From Setomelanomma holmii (lineage: Eukaryota > Ascomycota > Dothideomycetes > Pleosporales > Phaeosphaeriaceae), in NCBI GenBank assembly GCA_010015745.1, contig ML978159.1, forward strand, positions 1 to 64,000: a stretch of DNA of 64,000 nucleotides, written 5' to 3'. The position numbers and the translations under genes are program-made. Under the pieces are notes generated by a model. It had not been told where the DNA came from. It made no database searches and saw only the letters and a list, made by a program, of their open reading frames with translations. Position 1 is the stretch's first letter. Each line of letters starts with the position of its first letter. Positions 1 through 9,925 of the stretch are shown here, piece after piece.

Positions 1-2
1 CA

Positions 3-242
3 GATGCCCCCACTGAGGTCCCAACACAGGCGCCGGCCAAGAGAAACCGAACCCCAACAACATCCACCTCGGATGCTGGGTCTATGCTAGGTCTAACTAA
101 AAGGCCTACGCGCAAAACCTATAAAACCACTAACCTTAACCTGCGCCAACTCTCACAGCAGAGCGTCACCCGCAAACCAGACCACACCAGCTCGTCGTCA
201 GAGGCGACGGACGTTGAAATGAGCGAGTCCTCGTCTGCATGA
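3..242 (+). CDS. C-terminal tail of the LINE ORF1 (Gag-like) protein, partial
   Basis: An uninterrupted frame enters from outside the window and stops at TGA 240-242. It encodes about 79 residues rich in Pro, Thr, Ser and Lys/Arg, ending in an acidic-serine tail (VEMSESSSA). Its place just upstream of the endonuclease/RT frame fits the end of ORF1, the RNA-binding Gag-like protein of Tad-type LINEs. No zinc knuckle is visible in this short tail. Unlike the downstream frame it contains no stop codon, although it holds many CA dinucleotides. Assignment rests on position and composition only. Confidence 0.5.
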   Translation, partial: DAPTEVPTQAPAKRNRTPTTSTSDAGSMLGLTKRPTRKTYKTTNLNLRQLSQQSVTRKPDHTSSSSEATDVEMSESSSA

Positions 243-3200
243 TAGGACAACACCCACACAACACCAGCGGTAATCAGCCGCACACACCAGCCTAAGGTAT
301 ACTCATTGCCTAGGCTAATGTAGGAAAGGGTTCACCCAGCCACATCACAATCCTACAACTTGCATAGGAAGCAAAGGTGGACGTTGTATGCGTACAAGAA
401 CCCTTCACTTACTCTGACTCTAGAACCTCAACACACCCTGGATATAACTTTCATGCCCTAGTGACTAACTAGGGCTATACAAACCCTCACACAAGAGAAG
501 CACTACCCCTCTGAGTTATGACCTATGTCTGTAAAGATCATAGACTTAAGTCTGAAGTCATCTTCCTAAGAATTAGCTGAGACCTGCTCTAGGTTAAGGT
601 GAATGGCTACTTGATTCTAAACGCCTACCGTCAACCCTACAGCACTGGGGTTTTACAGTACATCACTAACTGCACTCCCCCACCCTTATCTATTGTAGGG
701 GGTGACTTAAACGCTTGCCACCTAGCCTTCAAGCCTAGTACAGACTCCCGCAATAGAGGCACTGAACTAAACTAGTGGTCTATTAACAACAGCATGAACT
801 TTATTAGAGAGCCCGGCTAAGCTACGCACTAGGCTGGGCATGCCCTAGACCTTACCTTCTCAAACATCCCCTTTGCTACAACTGAAATAGTAGATAACCT
901 ATTCTGTGGCTCTGATCACTTCACCTTGCTTACTACAATCCCTGCTAGAGGGCGCTAACCTCTAGACTAATTCCACTATAGAGTGCTAACAAGACGCCTG
1001 CACTAGTTTAACGCTCTTGTTGAACTACACCTTCAAGCATACCTAACTAGTCCTATTAACACTAAAGCAGACATTAAGTTATCTATTGCTAGCTTAGAAA
1101 AAGCCCTGTAGGCTGCGCTTAAGGGCGCCGGTACACCAGACAGGGTAAAAGGTCACTCAGTACCATAGTAGACACAAGAATGCGTTGAAGCCTATTGCCG
1201 GCACTAAGTTGCCAGGAACTTAGTAGAACTAGGGCTAGTCATAACTGAAACTAGAGAGTTCCTTGCTGTCGTCTAGAAAGCGAAGAAGGATTACTAGGCA
1301 AACTAGATCAACAACATCACTACAGACAAGGACTTATACAGCCTGCTAGGCTGGCACAAACTTACCCTAGGACAGCAGGACATCCTACTTATTATTAACA
1401 ACCAAACTATCTTAGACCTACTAGCAAAGGCCGAAGCCCTGCGGGTGGAAATCCTGGACTGATTCAGCGCTGATGATGACCTGCCAGAGCTAGTGTGGCC
1501 TACTGAATCACCAGCGGCTACACTACCATAGGATACTCACATCTCTATAGAAGAAGTTGAGAGAAGCACTATTAGGGTGTCTAGTACATCGCCGGGCACC
1601 GATCGAATTACTGTTCGGCTTCTCAAGTCCTGCTAGGCTCAGGTCAGGACCTACATCTGCTCTATCTTTCAGAAGTGCCTAGAGCTCTGCTATTTCCCTA
1701 CAGCCTGGAAAACCGCTGAAGTCGCCATGATACCAAAGGTCGGCAAGAAGGACCGCACCTCCCCTAGATCCATACGCCTAATAGCCCTTCTGTTGTGCCT
1801 AGGCAAAGGACTTAAATAGGTTGTAGCAAGACGGCTGGCCTGGACTGCAATGACTCACGAGATACTCAGCCCCCAGCATGCAGGCGTGATCCCGAAACGC
1901 TCTGCAATAGACCTGCTAACCTCCTTTATATATATAATATAGAAAGAGCTTAGGCATCAGGCAGGAAGGTGACTATAGTTACTATAGACGTTTAAGGAGC
2001 CTTTGACGCACTCCTTAAGAACCAGCTACTTAACCGCATAGCAAAGCAAGGCTGGCTAGACCTAGTGCTTAAATTTGTTAACAGTTTCCTTACAGATCGC
2101 AAAGTCAGGGTGAGATTAGGCAAGGAAATCACCCTGTGCTACACTGTTGCCTGCGGAACACCCTAAGGATCACCACTATACCTAGTCCTCTACACACTAT
2201 ACCTAGCAAAGCTTCTAAACTAGGATACAACCCGCCGCTTTAGATATGCTGACGACGTCTGCCTATACTAGGCCTCCGACTCTCTAGACGAAAATGTCCG
2301 CCTGCTGGCAGAAGATGTCAGAGCTATCAACGAGTAGGGGGCGGCAAACAAGGTTGCCTTTGTACCAGAAAAGTTAGAAATGATACACCTCACTAAGCAA
2401 TAGGATAACTATTCCCTGCCCTGCGTTGTAGACAATACCCTCACTATTACACCAATCATAGATCAGCATAACAGAGTCTAACCTGCCTGCTAGAGGCTTA
2501 GAGTCTGGTTTGATTAAAAGCTTAACTTTAAAAGATACGTTAAAACTAGAGCAGCAACAGCTTGCAAAGTTGCCTATCACATCCGCAGCCTTGCTAACAC
2601 AGTCTATAGCCCCCCAGCCTCAGCCCTTCGCAAAGCAGTCACCACCTGCATAATACTATGCATCCTCTACAGAGCAGAAGTATAGTATGAAGGTTGTACT
2701 AAGAATACTCTAACTAACTAATCAGATCTACCGCCTATAGTTAGCACTAGGATTAGCTAGCACCTTAAAGCCCTTAACCAGACGCTTACTATTGTGGCTC
2801 GCGCTATCCTCCCTGCATAGAAAACCTACCTAGAGTAGGCACTATTTCAAGACGCTAGCTTACTATTAGCACTTATTAGGTTAGAAGAAGCAAAGCTGAG
2901 ATTCGCTCTGCATCTTCACACAGTCGACAAGAATCACCCACTTACAGCCAGGATCAAAATCCCGGTATTACAGAGGGGTAGAGGAGCTAGAGGTTTACAG
3001 AAGCTGCATTTCAAAGTCTAGAGAATTAGGATGATCCTCCCTACTACCTCTAGACACACCCTCATAGCGCCGCACTACTCTCTAGGGTGTCGCACTGATC
3101 TAACAAACAGTATAGCTAAGGCTGAGGCTGCTAAATTATTTATAAAGTAGTGGGATACCCTTACCTACTAAGACGTTACTATCTTCTCTGATAGATTAGA

Positions 3201-4519
3201 ACAACGCATTAACAGCGAACGCTTTGTCACCTATAGCTACGCCATATACCAGGCCCAGACCCAGATTGCTATAGAGAGGGGGTCACTTAATCCCTAATCT
3301 CATATGTTTGATGCTGAAGCAGTAGGTGCGTAGAGAGGTCTCTAGCACGCTATTAGACTAGCCTCTTATCGCCATCGCAGGCTATAGATGTGTATTGACT
3401 CAACGTCAGTTATCTGGTGTATACAGGGCAACGCTCCCACATTGTCACAGTAGGCATTCCTTAAGTGCTAGACAGCAATAGCAGTCTTTAACATACAAGT
3501 GCGCTAGTCGCTAGGCTACACTAGGATTATTAGGAATGAGGCAGCAGACCGCCTTGCTGATACTGAAGCAAAAGCACCCAGCCAGCCTTACAGCATAGCC
3601 GCAGAACTAACAGCATCTAGGGTACGTTTAATCGCTAAGTCCCTGCTTAACGCTGCTAGGCAGCGCTGGTGGGATCAAAAGCGGACACAAATGTCAGCCT
3701 AGTACTAGCAATAGGAACTACCCTATCAAACTACAAAGACACCAATCGAACTAACACTGCCGCGCCCTATCCTTGCCTATCTGCTAGCTATCTAGACACA
3801 ACATAGGGACTTTGCATAGTACTATATTAAATTTAAACACAACACAGCTAAATTAAACTGCTCTTGCGGGCGACTTAAAACACCTAAGCACATGCTCTTC
3901 TGCAGAAAGATAAGATGCTCTTTTAGTAGGCGGCCGCTCTAACCCTTCAGCCCCCTAAGCAACATCAAAGAGGCTGTCAGATACCTCAAGGTTCTACTTA
4001 CTAAGCCTGAACACTTCAAAACACTCTTAGAGACCACTAAGTACTTCACATCAATCTGCCAGCAATAATCCCAGGTACCTACCAGAATAGTCTAGCACGC
4101 CAAAATACAGCAATAAGCAGCCGAAGCTGCCTATTTGTGACCCTGTTAAAGTCGCAGCATTACAAAGCACAGCACTAAGTGGCCTCAGCTGCTTACGTAG
4201 GCTGATTAGTCCCTCGCTTATCCCTTCTGTAAGAAGAAATATAACACACAAGCCCTCTTATTTGTCACCTTTATACCCCCTCCTCTAGCTTTAACGCTAA
4301 CGCCCTAGGCCTACTAGCCCTAGAACAAGAGCTCTGCTTCATTGCTTAACACATCTCTGGCCCTACGGCCTAGAACCTAGATAGAGTCTTTTCAACTGGC
4401 GGAAATTACCCTACTAGACTGCACACACTGCCAACACCCAAAGAATAGGAGCACCTGACTAGTCAGGGCGCTACCCGTCTTTCATGCCCCCTGGGAGGCT
4501 TTCATAGGACGTTAAACAA

Positions 4520-4579
4520 TACATACATACATACATACATACATACATACATACATACATACATACATACATACATACA
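4520..4579 (+). repeat. (TACA)15 microsatellite at the LINE 3' end
   Basis: Fifteen perfect copies of TACA, 60 nt, directly after the last LINE-like sequence. Tetranucleotide tails of this kind mark the 3' end of non-LTR elements. The flanking gene fragment begins about 50 nt further on, so this tail marks the insertion boundary to within a few tens of bases. Confidence 0.9.
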
Positions 4580-4627
4580 CAATACAACCTCAGTTCAATC
4601 CTTCAATCCATCCTGCATGTGCACTAT

Positions 4628-5283
4628 TCACCCACCGCAACAAACTCTGATATAGCTGATACCAAATAGCTGAAGTCTGGAATTGGTCAACGATATCACT
4701 TCAAAACGGTGTACGAAATTAGCAAAGGTCTCATGTCCAGTTCTAACGCCGGTGTCACATACTGATACGAGAAATCGTCCATTGGCGCAAGGCCCATCTC
4801 GAGAACCCATTGCACAAAACGCAATGTCCGCAAGTCCGCCTCACGAGATTCTGGAGACGGTACCTGCTGGGCCATGCTCTGGTTCTCTTGAACTGCTTCT
4901 GCGAGGAATGCATTTCGTTCTTCGCGCTTCTTCTCCGCCTGTCTATTGCCAAGCTGTGTCTGCCACGTAATGTACGTGATTCCAAGGACACAAGCTGCGG
5001 TGACAATGGCACCTGCCGACTCCAGCACAGTCTCTCTTGCGAGTAAAGCTGCGAGCAAGTCGGACCCTACCCACAAGAGGATTGGGAATGCAAGGCCACC
5101 GCAGCCGAACCACATGAAAAGGATGAGTGGCACCGTGGCCAAGGTAGTCAATAACGCTACCACGGATGGGAGAGTGTAGACAGCGACAAATCCAGCACCA
5201 GGAAACGATAGGCCCAGTGTTGCCGCCCGAGCTCTCGGACTTTTGACCTTGTAGAATGTAGCCAGGCCCGCAGATGCCAACAA
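4628..5283 (-). pseudogene. Linalool dehydratase/isomerase-like membrane protein, 3'-truncated
   Basis: Reading on the minus strand from about 5340, an N-terminal part has two or three hydrophobic segments (around PGAGFVAVYTLPSVVALL, LILFMWFGCGGLAFPILLW and AIVTAACVLGITYI). A charged stretch and QWVLEMGLAPMDDFS follow. An intron at 4768-4699 (GTATCA...GAAG, with GCTAAT inside) restores the frame to DIVDQFQTSAIWYQLYQSL, which resembles the entry to the Ldi-like catalytic domain of fungal proteins. Family homology ends near 4630, about 50 nt before the LINE tail, so the catalytic C-terminus is missing. The first exon(s) could not be resolved; Met at 5283 is only the first ATG of the long frame. 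Family naming is from memory of conserved motifs, so moderately sure. Confidence 0.55.
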
Positions 5284-6176
5284 TGCGTATTGGACGAGTG
5301 TGCGTCTCTGATAATATTTCTTGGCTGAGCCTTTGCCGCATTGCTGTGGAATCAGGACATCTATGCCAGGTCAATTACGGACAATATGCACAAGACGTTG
5401 AACAGACCTTGCAACCGAAAGTCCTGGTTGGAGGCATATCCACTCTTTTCACTTGCCTTTGCAGACAAACACGGAAGTTGCGGTTGTGGTTGATGTAGTA
5501 GACATGGTGAAACACCTTCGACAATTGCGTACCAGCCTGTGTATGGTCTCAAACGGCATGCGATGTCCCATTTAAGCCTCGATGCTTCTCGTTACTTTGA
5601 CAGACGCCGTCTCGGTTGTTGGGGATCGACTCGTTTGCTACGACTCGATTCAGCAAGGAAGGCTGCGAAGGACAGCGAACACGCCAACCAGCCGTAACAC
5701 AAGGAAATCCGTCCTCTGGCACTTCAAACTTTATATCGTCTGACACTGGGTTTTCTCCGCCAACCAGGATCCGCCGCAGCGGTGAATGGCTTGCGGGGCG
5801 GGCTGCGAATCCGTGCGGGGTCTAGAGCCACATACCTCTCTCCCACGAGCGATTGCGGAACCTCACCATGTCATGGAAACCCTGGAAGGCGTAGCCCCTC
5901 TCGTCGATTATTTTCAAAGGATATCCTGAGTATAACCCGGCTAGTCCTGTTAATTATCGTCACGAATAAGCAGCCGCGACAAAGTACTCCCTGCACAATC
6001 GGTCATCAAGAACAGCGCAAGGAATGCGAGTAGAGTATGCTACTAGTCTGTGTGAGTACTCACATACCCAATTGTCCTACAATCGTTCACTGATTGCGGC
6101 AAGAGCCTGCACAGGTGCCTATAGACTTGTTGTGATTTGAGCACGGCGAGTGTTGTGAGGACATCCACGCGCGGGC
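5284..6176. other. Region between the truncated gene and the ATPase, no confident gene
   Basis: This stretch holds the unresolved 5' part of the minus-strand Ldi-like gene. A possible start ATG lies at about 5507 (MSTTSTTT). It also holds the upstream sequence of the plus-strand ATPase, where missing N-terminal metal-binding exons could lie; I could not find a second GMTCxxC motif here. Several short open frames overlap on both strands and none looks coding. Confidence 0.4.
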
Positions 6177-8667
6177 TTGGGCAAGATGGCGTGCTGTCTA
6201 CTTACGGCGTTTATCATGAACAGAATCATCAAGGCCTGCGATGAGTTCGACGTGCACTTTCTCAAAATCCAATACAACGAGGACGAGGAGAACTGCAAAT
6301 CGATCGGCACAAAAGTAACATCACATTCAGACATATGCCGCATCAGTATTGATGGCATGACCTGTGCAGCTTGCACAGCGGCTGTGGCCAAAGAGCTGGA
6401 AAGTGTTGATGGCGTCTTCAGAGCAACTGCGTCTTTACCATTGGGCCGTGCGAGTGTTTGCTACGATACCAGGTTTGCCTCTTCCGAGCGACTGTTGCAA
6501 GCGGTCATCGCCGCAGGCTATCGTGCAAAAGCTGGCGAGAGGAGCTCAGATGAGACACTGCAGAGGTTGCGACAATCTGAAGAGCTAAAGTCCCTTCGAA
6601 ACATCGTCTCTTCAGCAACCGTGTCTGCCTTCATCATATTGGCATTGGAGCGTTTGCCCAAACTAGCTCTGAACGTCTCAGAGACAGATATCCAGCATAG
6701 CATCATATTGTGGTTGATTCTTCTCATGTCTGCGAAAGTACAACTATGGGACGTAACGCCCATTCATGCCCGAGCTTGGTCTGCGCAAACGAGACTCGCT
6801 GCTTCAATGGACACACTTCTGAGCCTTTCCCTGATGCTCGGGTTTGGTCTAATTGTACTTCAGACGAACACCGGAAGCTTTGGAAATTACCAGTCGTATG
6901 CCTTGACCTGCTCACTACTCGCTGTTGTCATCCTTGCTGGCAGATATATGGAGATTGTCCTACGGAGAGAGAGTAATAGCCACCTCTCCGCTCTTTACGA
7001 GATACAGACGGAGAAAGAAAAATACCAGCCATATGAGAGTGCACTATTAGTGCCGGCGTCACTGCTGAAGAAGGGCGATGAGGTGCTTATCCCGCCAAAT
7101 GCTACAATACCGTGCGACTGCTACGTCACTTCAGGGAAATCGGCCGTTGATGAGGCAAGCATAACGGGCGAGGCCAATCCAGTTTCAAGAAGTGTGGGCG
7201 ACTTCCTCCTGGCCGGTAGTAGGAACATGTCTCACACTTTGAGAGTTGTTATCTCTCTAGATCAAAGTGAGTCCACTCTGGCCAAGATCATCGAAGGGGT
7301 GTCAGCAGCTACCGAGCAACGCCTTGACGGCATAGAATCCCTGGATACGATCCTGAGAATCTTCGTGTATGGAGTGATCTTGCTGGCCATCGTAGCGTTC
7401 ATGTACACCTTCGCGAACCACTCTGAAGCGCAATTCCTATCTGCTTCGGTGGCGGCGTTTGAGCGATCAATCACCATCCTGGCCGCTGCGTGTCCTTGTG
7501 GTATAGGTCTAGCTATACCCTCGGCAGCAATGGCAGGCGTCGACGCTGCCTACTCTAAAGGCATTCTTCTGAGGGGTGGCATAAGAACAATGGATGCCTT
7601 GCACAAGACCACACATATTGTCATGGACAAAACGGGAACCCTCACCGAAGGCAACCTTAACGTCACAAATTACCATTTCGAAGAAGGTACCAAGATAAAC
7701 AGGAACTTGCGTTATCGACTGTTGGCAGCAGCAGAAGCAGAAGAGGCGCGCGTACACCCGGTTGCGAAAGCCATCTTCAAGTGGTCGTTGATTCAGTGCC
7801 ATCAAGTCGAGTCCTCCCTTACAATGTCTCTACCGGCCACACGAAATGATAAGGCCTTGGGAGAAGGGACCAGTTGTGAAGTACATGCTCATGCAAATAC
7901 TTGGATACATGTCGACATTGGGACAAAGAGATACATGGACCGGCTCGGGATAATCGTACCGCCAACATTCCCAAATGAGGCTACTGTTTCCATAGTGCAC
8001 TTTGCATTCGATCATAGATATGGTGGTTATGTGTTCGTCCAGGACACGATTCGACTTGAGGCCGTTGGTATCGTCAAGTGATTGTTAGAAGGTGGGCTTG
8101 AGGTAACCATGCTGACTGGCGATGCTGCGTGCGAAGCATCGCGTATCTCAACCCTGCTCAACATGCCTGTATTGGCCTCGCGTGCCTCTCCGTCTGACAA
8201 GATGTGCCATATCCAGACCATAAGGAACCAAGGCCATCGTGTTGTCATGGTCGGCGACGGCATCAACGATTCTCTGGCACAGGCAGCAGCTGATGTCGGT
8301 GTGTCCATATCGCCTACACAAGGGTGTGTAACTGGTGCTGGAAGCGTCGTTATACTCTCAGGTAGCTTGCAAAGCCTTGAAGAGCTTTTCTCCATATCCA
8401 GAAAGGTCATGGCCCAGGCGAAGATGAACATTCGCTGGGCTCTTATATATAACATTATTGCTCTGACATTAGCAACTGGCCTGTTCTCGAGATGGGGTAT
8501 TGTGATCACAGCGTAAGTCCATTTCGGTGCTTTGAGGTAGAGAAATACACTGACAGCTATCTAGATCGATGGCCGGCACTATGATGGCTTTTTCGAGTAT
8601 CAGTGTCCTTTCTATGAGCCTCTATCTTCAACATCAGCTTCGCGCAAAGCCTGCAAAAAGTGTATAA
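6177..8667 (+). pseudogene. P1B-type copper-transporting ATPase with in-frame TGA
   Basis: Heavy-metal P-type ATPase that would export Cu(I) or Ag(I) across a membrane. One HMA domain has the GMTCAAC site at residues 60-66. The actuator loop shows DEASITGEA. The ion site CPC is at about residue 439, the phosphorylation loop DKTGTLTEG at about 484, then the HP dipeptide, and GDGINDS in the hinge. An intron at 8513-8564 (GTAAGT...CTAG) leads to the last membrane helix (SMAGTMMAFSS), stop at 8665-8667. A single TGA at 8079-8081 cuts the frame just before the TGD loop, with the same frame open on both sides for about 430 more bases. That is the only visible lesion, so this is a young pseudogene, a readthrough case or a sequence error. 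Fungal relatives usually have more N-terminal HMA domains, so the true start may lie upstream. Confidence 0.85.
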
Positions 8668-9027
8668 CCGTTACAGACGCGTAAGGTACCCGCATAGCCT
8701 ATTCAGTACTGTTTCCCACTGTAAGCTGATCGAGAACTGATTTTGTTGAACCACCCGGTGTATTACCGCACTTTTCTATCTCCGGTGAGATTCAGCTGAA
8801 GATCCTCGCCTATGTAAATTAGGCTGTCCACACATCTACGATGTAGTGAAGAGCTCCTGGCATCTGTATCCTATATACAGTCGTGTGGCTGAAACTAGGC
8901 CTATACCTTCGCACAGCCCTGAACAAGATAAATTAGGAGGCAACTATCGTGTCCCACCGGAGCTGGATATGTGTGGTATTGCCGAGAAACCTCTGGAGGA
9001 GTTTCGCGTGCGAACATTGTGCTAGCC
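8668..9027. other. Convergent 3' region between ATPase and cyclin-like gene
   Basis: 360 bases between two gene ends that face each other. It presumably holds both 3' UTRs and polyadenylation sites. No coding signal or repeat seen. Confidence 0.5.
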
Positions 9028-9660
9028 TCAACCCAATCTACCGAACTTGTTCGACATGAAAGGCGGATGCGAAGGTCTTGCAACCTTGCTATAGACCTCT
9101 CGCCAAATCTCATCAGACTTAGACTTACATGCGATGTACTCAGCATCGAGTATCCAGATCCTATGATCAAGAAGCTCTAAAATATCCTTCTCTGCGTTGG
9201 CGAGACGCTTCGCATTCGCCTCCAAGAGCGCTGCCCAACATTTCAGACGCTCTTCACCGCCCTTCGTAAGCCATTTGCAGGCAAGATAGACGGCAACGAT
9301 AATCCATGTCTCGTCACTGATGTCACAAGAATCACGTGGGATCATACGAAAGCGCAGAAGCAGGCCAAGAGCATAGGGAATTGTATCCGGAGACGCCAGG
9401 GCCGCATGACGGTTCAGTATGCGGATAGGATTCCGGCACGCGGCTAAGGTCAGTGCATCAGGCTTGGGCGATTCGAGGTCAAGCGAGAGGGCTGGGATAT
9501 TAGGGGCGGACGGCAACGTGGGATGAAACAGACTCTTCAGTCTTGGGCGCGGCGTGTGCAGAATGAAGGTGCTGAGATGGGCAAGAAAAGCTGCAGTGTA
9601 GGGTTGCTGAGGCCTCAGCACACTGAGGTTGTGGGTCGTGGACGCGTTTGCTGCGGCCAT
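9028..9660 (-). CDS. Hypothetical cyclin-like protein, 210 aa
   Basis: A single-exon frame of 210 codons starting MAAANAST. The centre has features of a cyclin box: a helix ending in YALGLLLRFR, then ISDETWIIVAVYLACKWL, which resembles the cyclin pattern of a hydrophobic helix with an AxxxLACK-type motif, and LDHRIWILDAEYIA at the position of the next helix. This suggests a Pho80/PCL-like or cyclin-fold scaffold. Which kinase it would bind, if any, cannot be told from the sequence. It is divergent from NPR3 with only 265 bases between start codons, so the two probably share a promoter. The fold call is moderately supported; the function is open. Confidence 0.6.
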   Translation of the reverse strand: MAAANASTTHNLSVLRPQQPYTAAFLAHLSTFILHTPRPRLKSLFHPTLPSAPNIPALSLDLESPKPDALTLAACRNPIRILNRHAALASPDTIPYALGLLLRFRMIPRDSCDISDETWIIVAVYLACKWLTKGGEERLKCWAALLEANAKRLANAEKDILELLDHRIWILDAEYIACKSKSDEIWREVYSKVARPSHPPFMSNKFGRLG

Positions 9661-9925
9661 AGGGGTGAGTTGGTTAGTTGCACGGTTGCACGATGGTGGT
9701 CAGAAGGGAGCAGAATGGTCGACTTGCCTATGTAGCGGAGCATCGTGCGTGGTAGTGACATTGTGTACAGGAGATGCGATGATGGGCCTGATGTTGCTGC
9801 TGGAGCACCATGGATGACATGCACATAGTGATTGTAGGCGAACCCCTTTCGGCTAGATCCTCCGACTTCACCCCGCAGCTCGGGTCCTTCCCCGACCGTG
9901 CTGCAGCTGTCCGTCTCCACACCCA
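9661..9925. promoter_or_regulatory. Bidirectional promoter, cyclin-like gene / NPR3
   Basis: 265 bases separate the two divergent ATGs, so both 5' UTRs and both core promoters must lie here. No TATA box of note seen. Confidence 0.5.

Larger units (their letters stand above)
1..4579 (+). mobile_element. Tad-like non-LTR retrotransposon (LINE), 3' part, RIP-degraded
   Basis: Conceptual translation gives one continuous frame from about 340 to 4100. An endonuclease/exonuclease/phosphatase domain shows GGDLNACH near 698, GHALDLTFSN near 836 and GSDHF near 908. A reverse transcriptase shows SAIDLL near 1900, a DV-stop-GAFDALL block near 1990, a GTP-stop-GSP block near 2160 and YADD at 2245-2256. 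An RNase H region follows at about 3300-3560 (DSTSVIWC, NEAADRLAD). A CxC...H...C knuckle lies near 3860-3910. The element ends in a TACA repeat, as many fungal LINEs do. Dozens of stops interrupt the frame, mostly TAG, where the family has Trp or Gln (for example GTPQGSP). This fits TGG to TAG and CAG to TAG changes by RIP. The 5' end lies outside the window. The element is dead. Confidence 0.9.

Noticed and set aside
4683..5550. Several overlapping frames on both strands around the Ldi-like gene
   Set aside because: They are shadows in other frames of the membrane-protein exons and its intron; only the minus-strand frame with hydrophobic segments and a splice-restored motif is coherent.
8079..8081. 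TGA in the ATPase as a selenocysteine codon or a tiny intron
   Set aside because: Filamentous ascomycetes lack the selenocysteine machinery as far as known, and the only GT...AG here would be about 11 nt.
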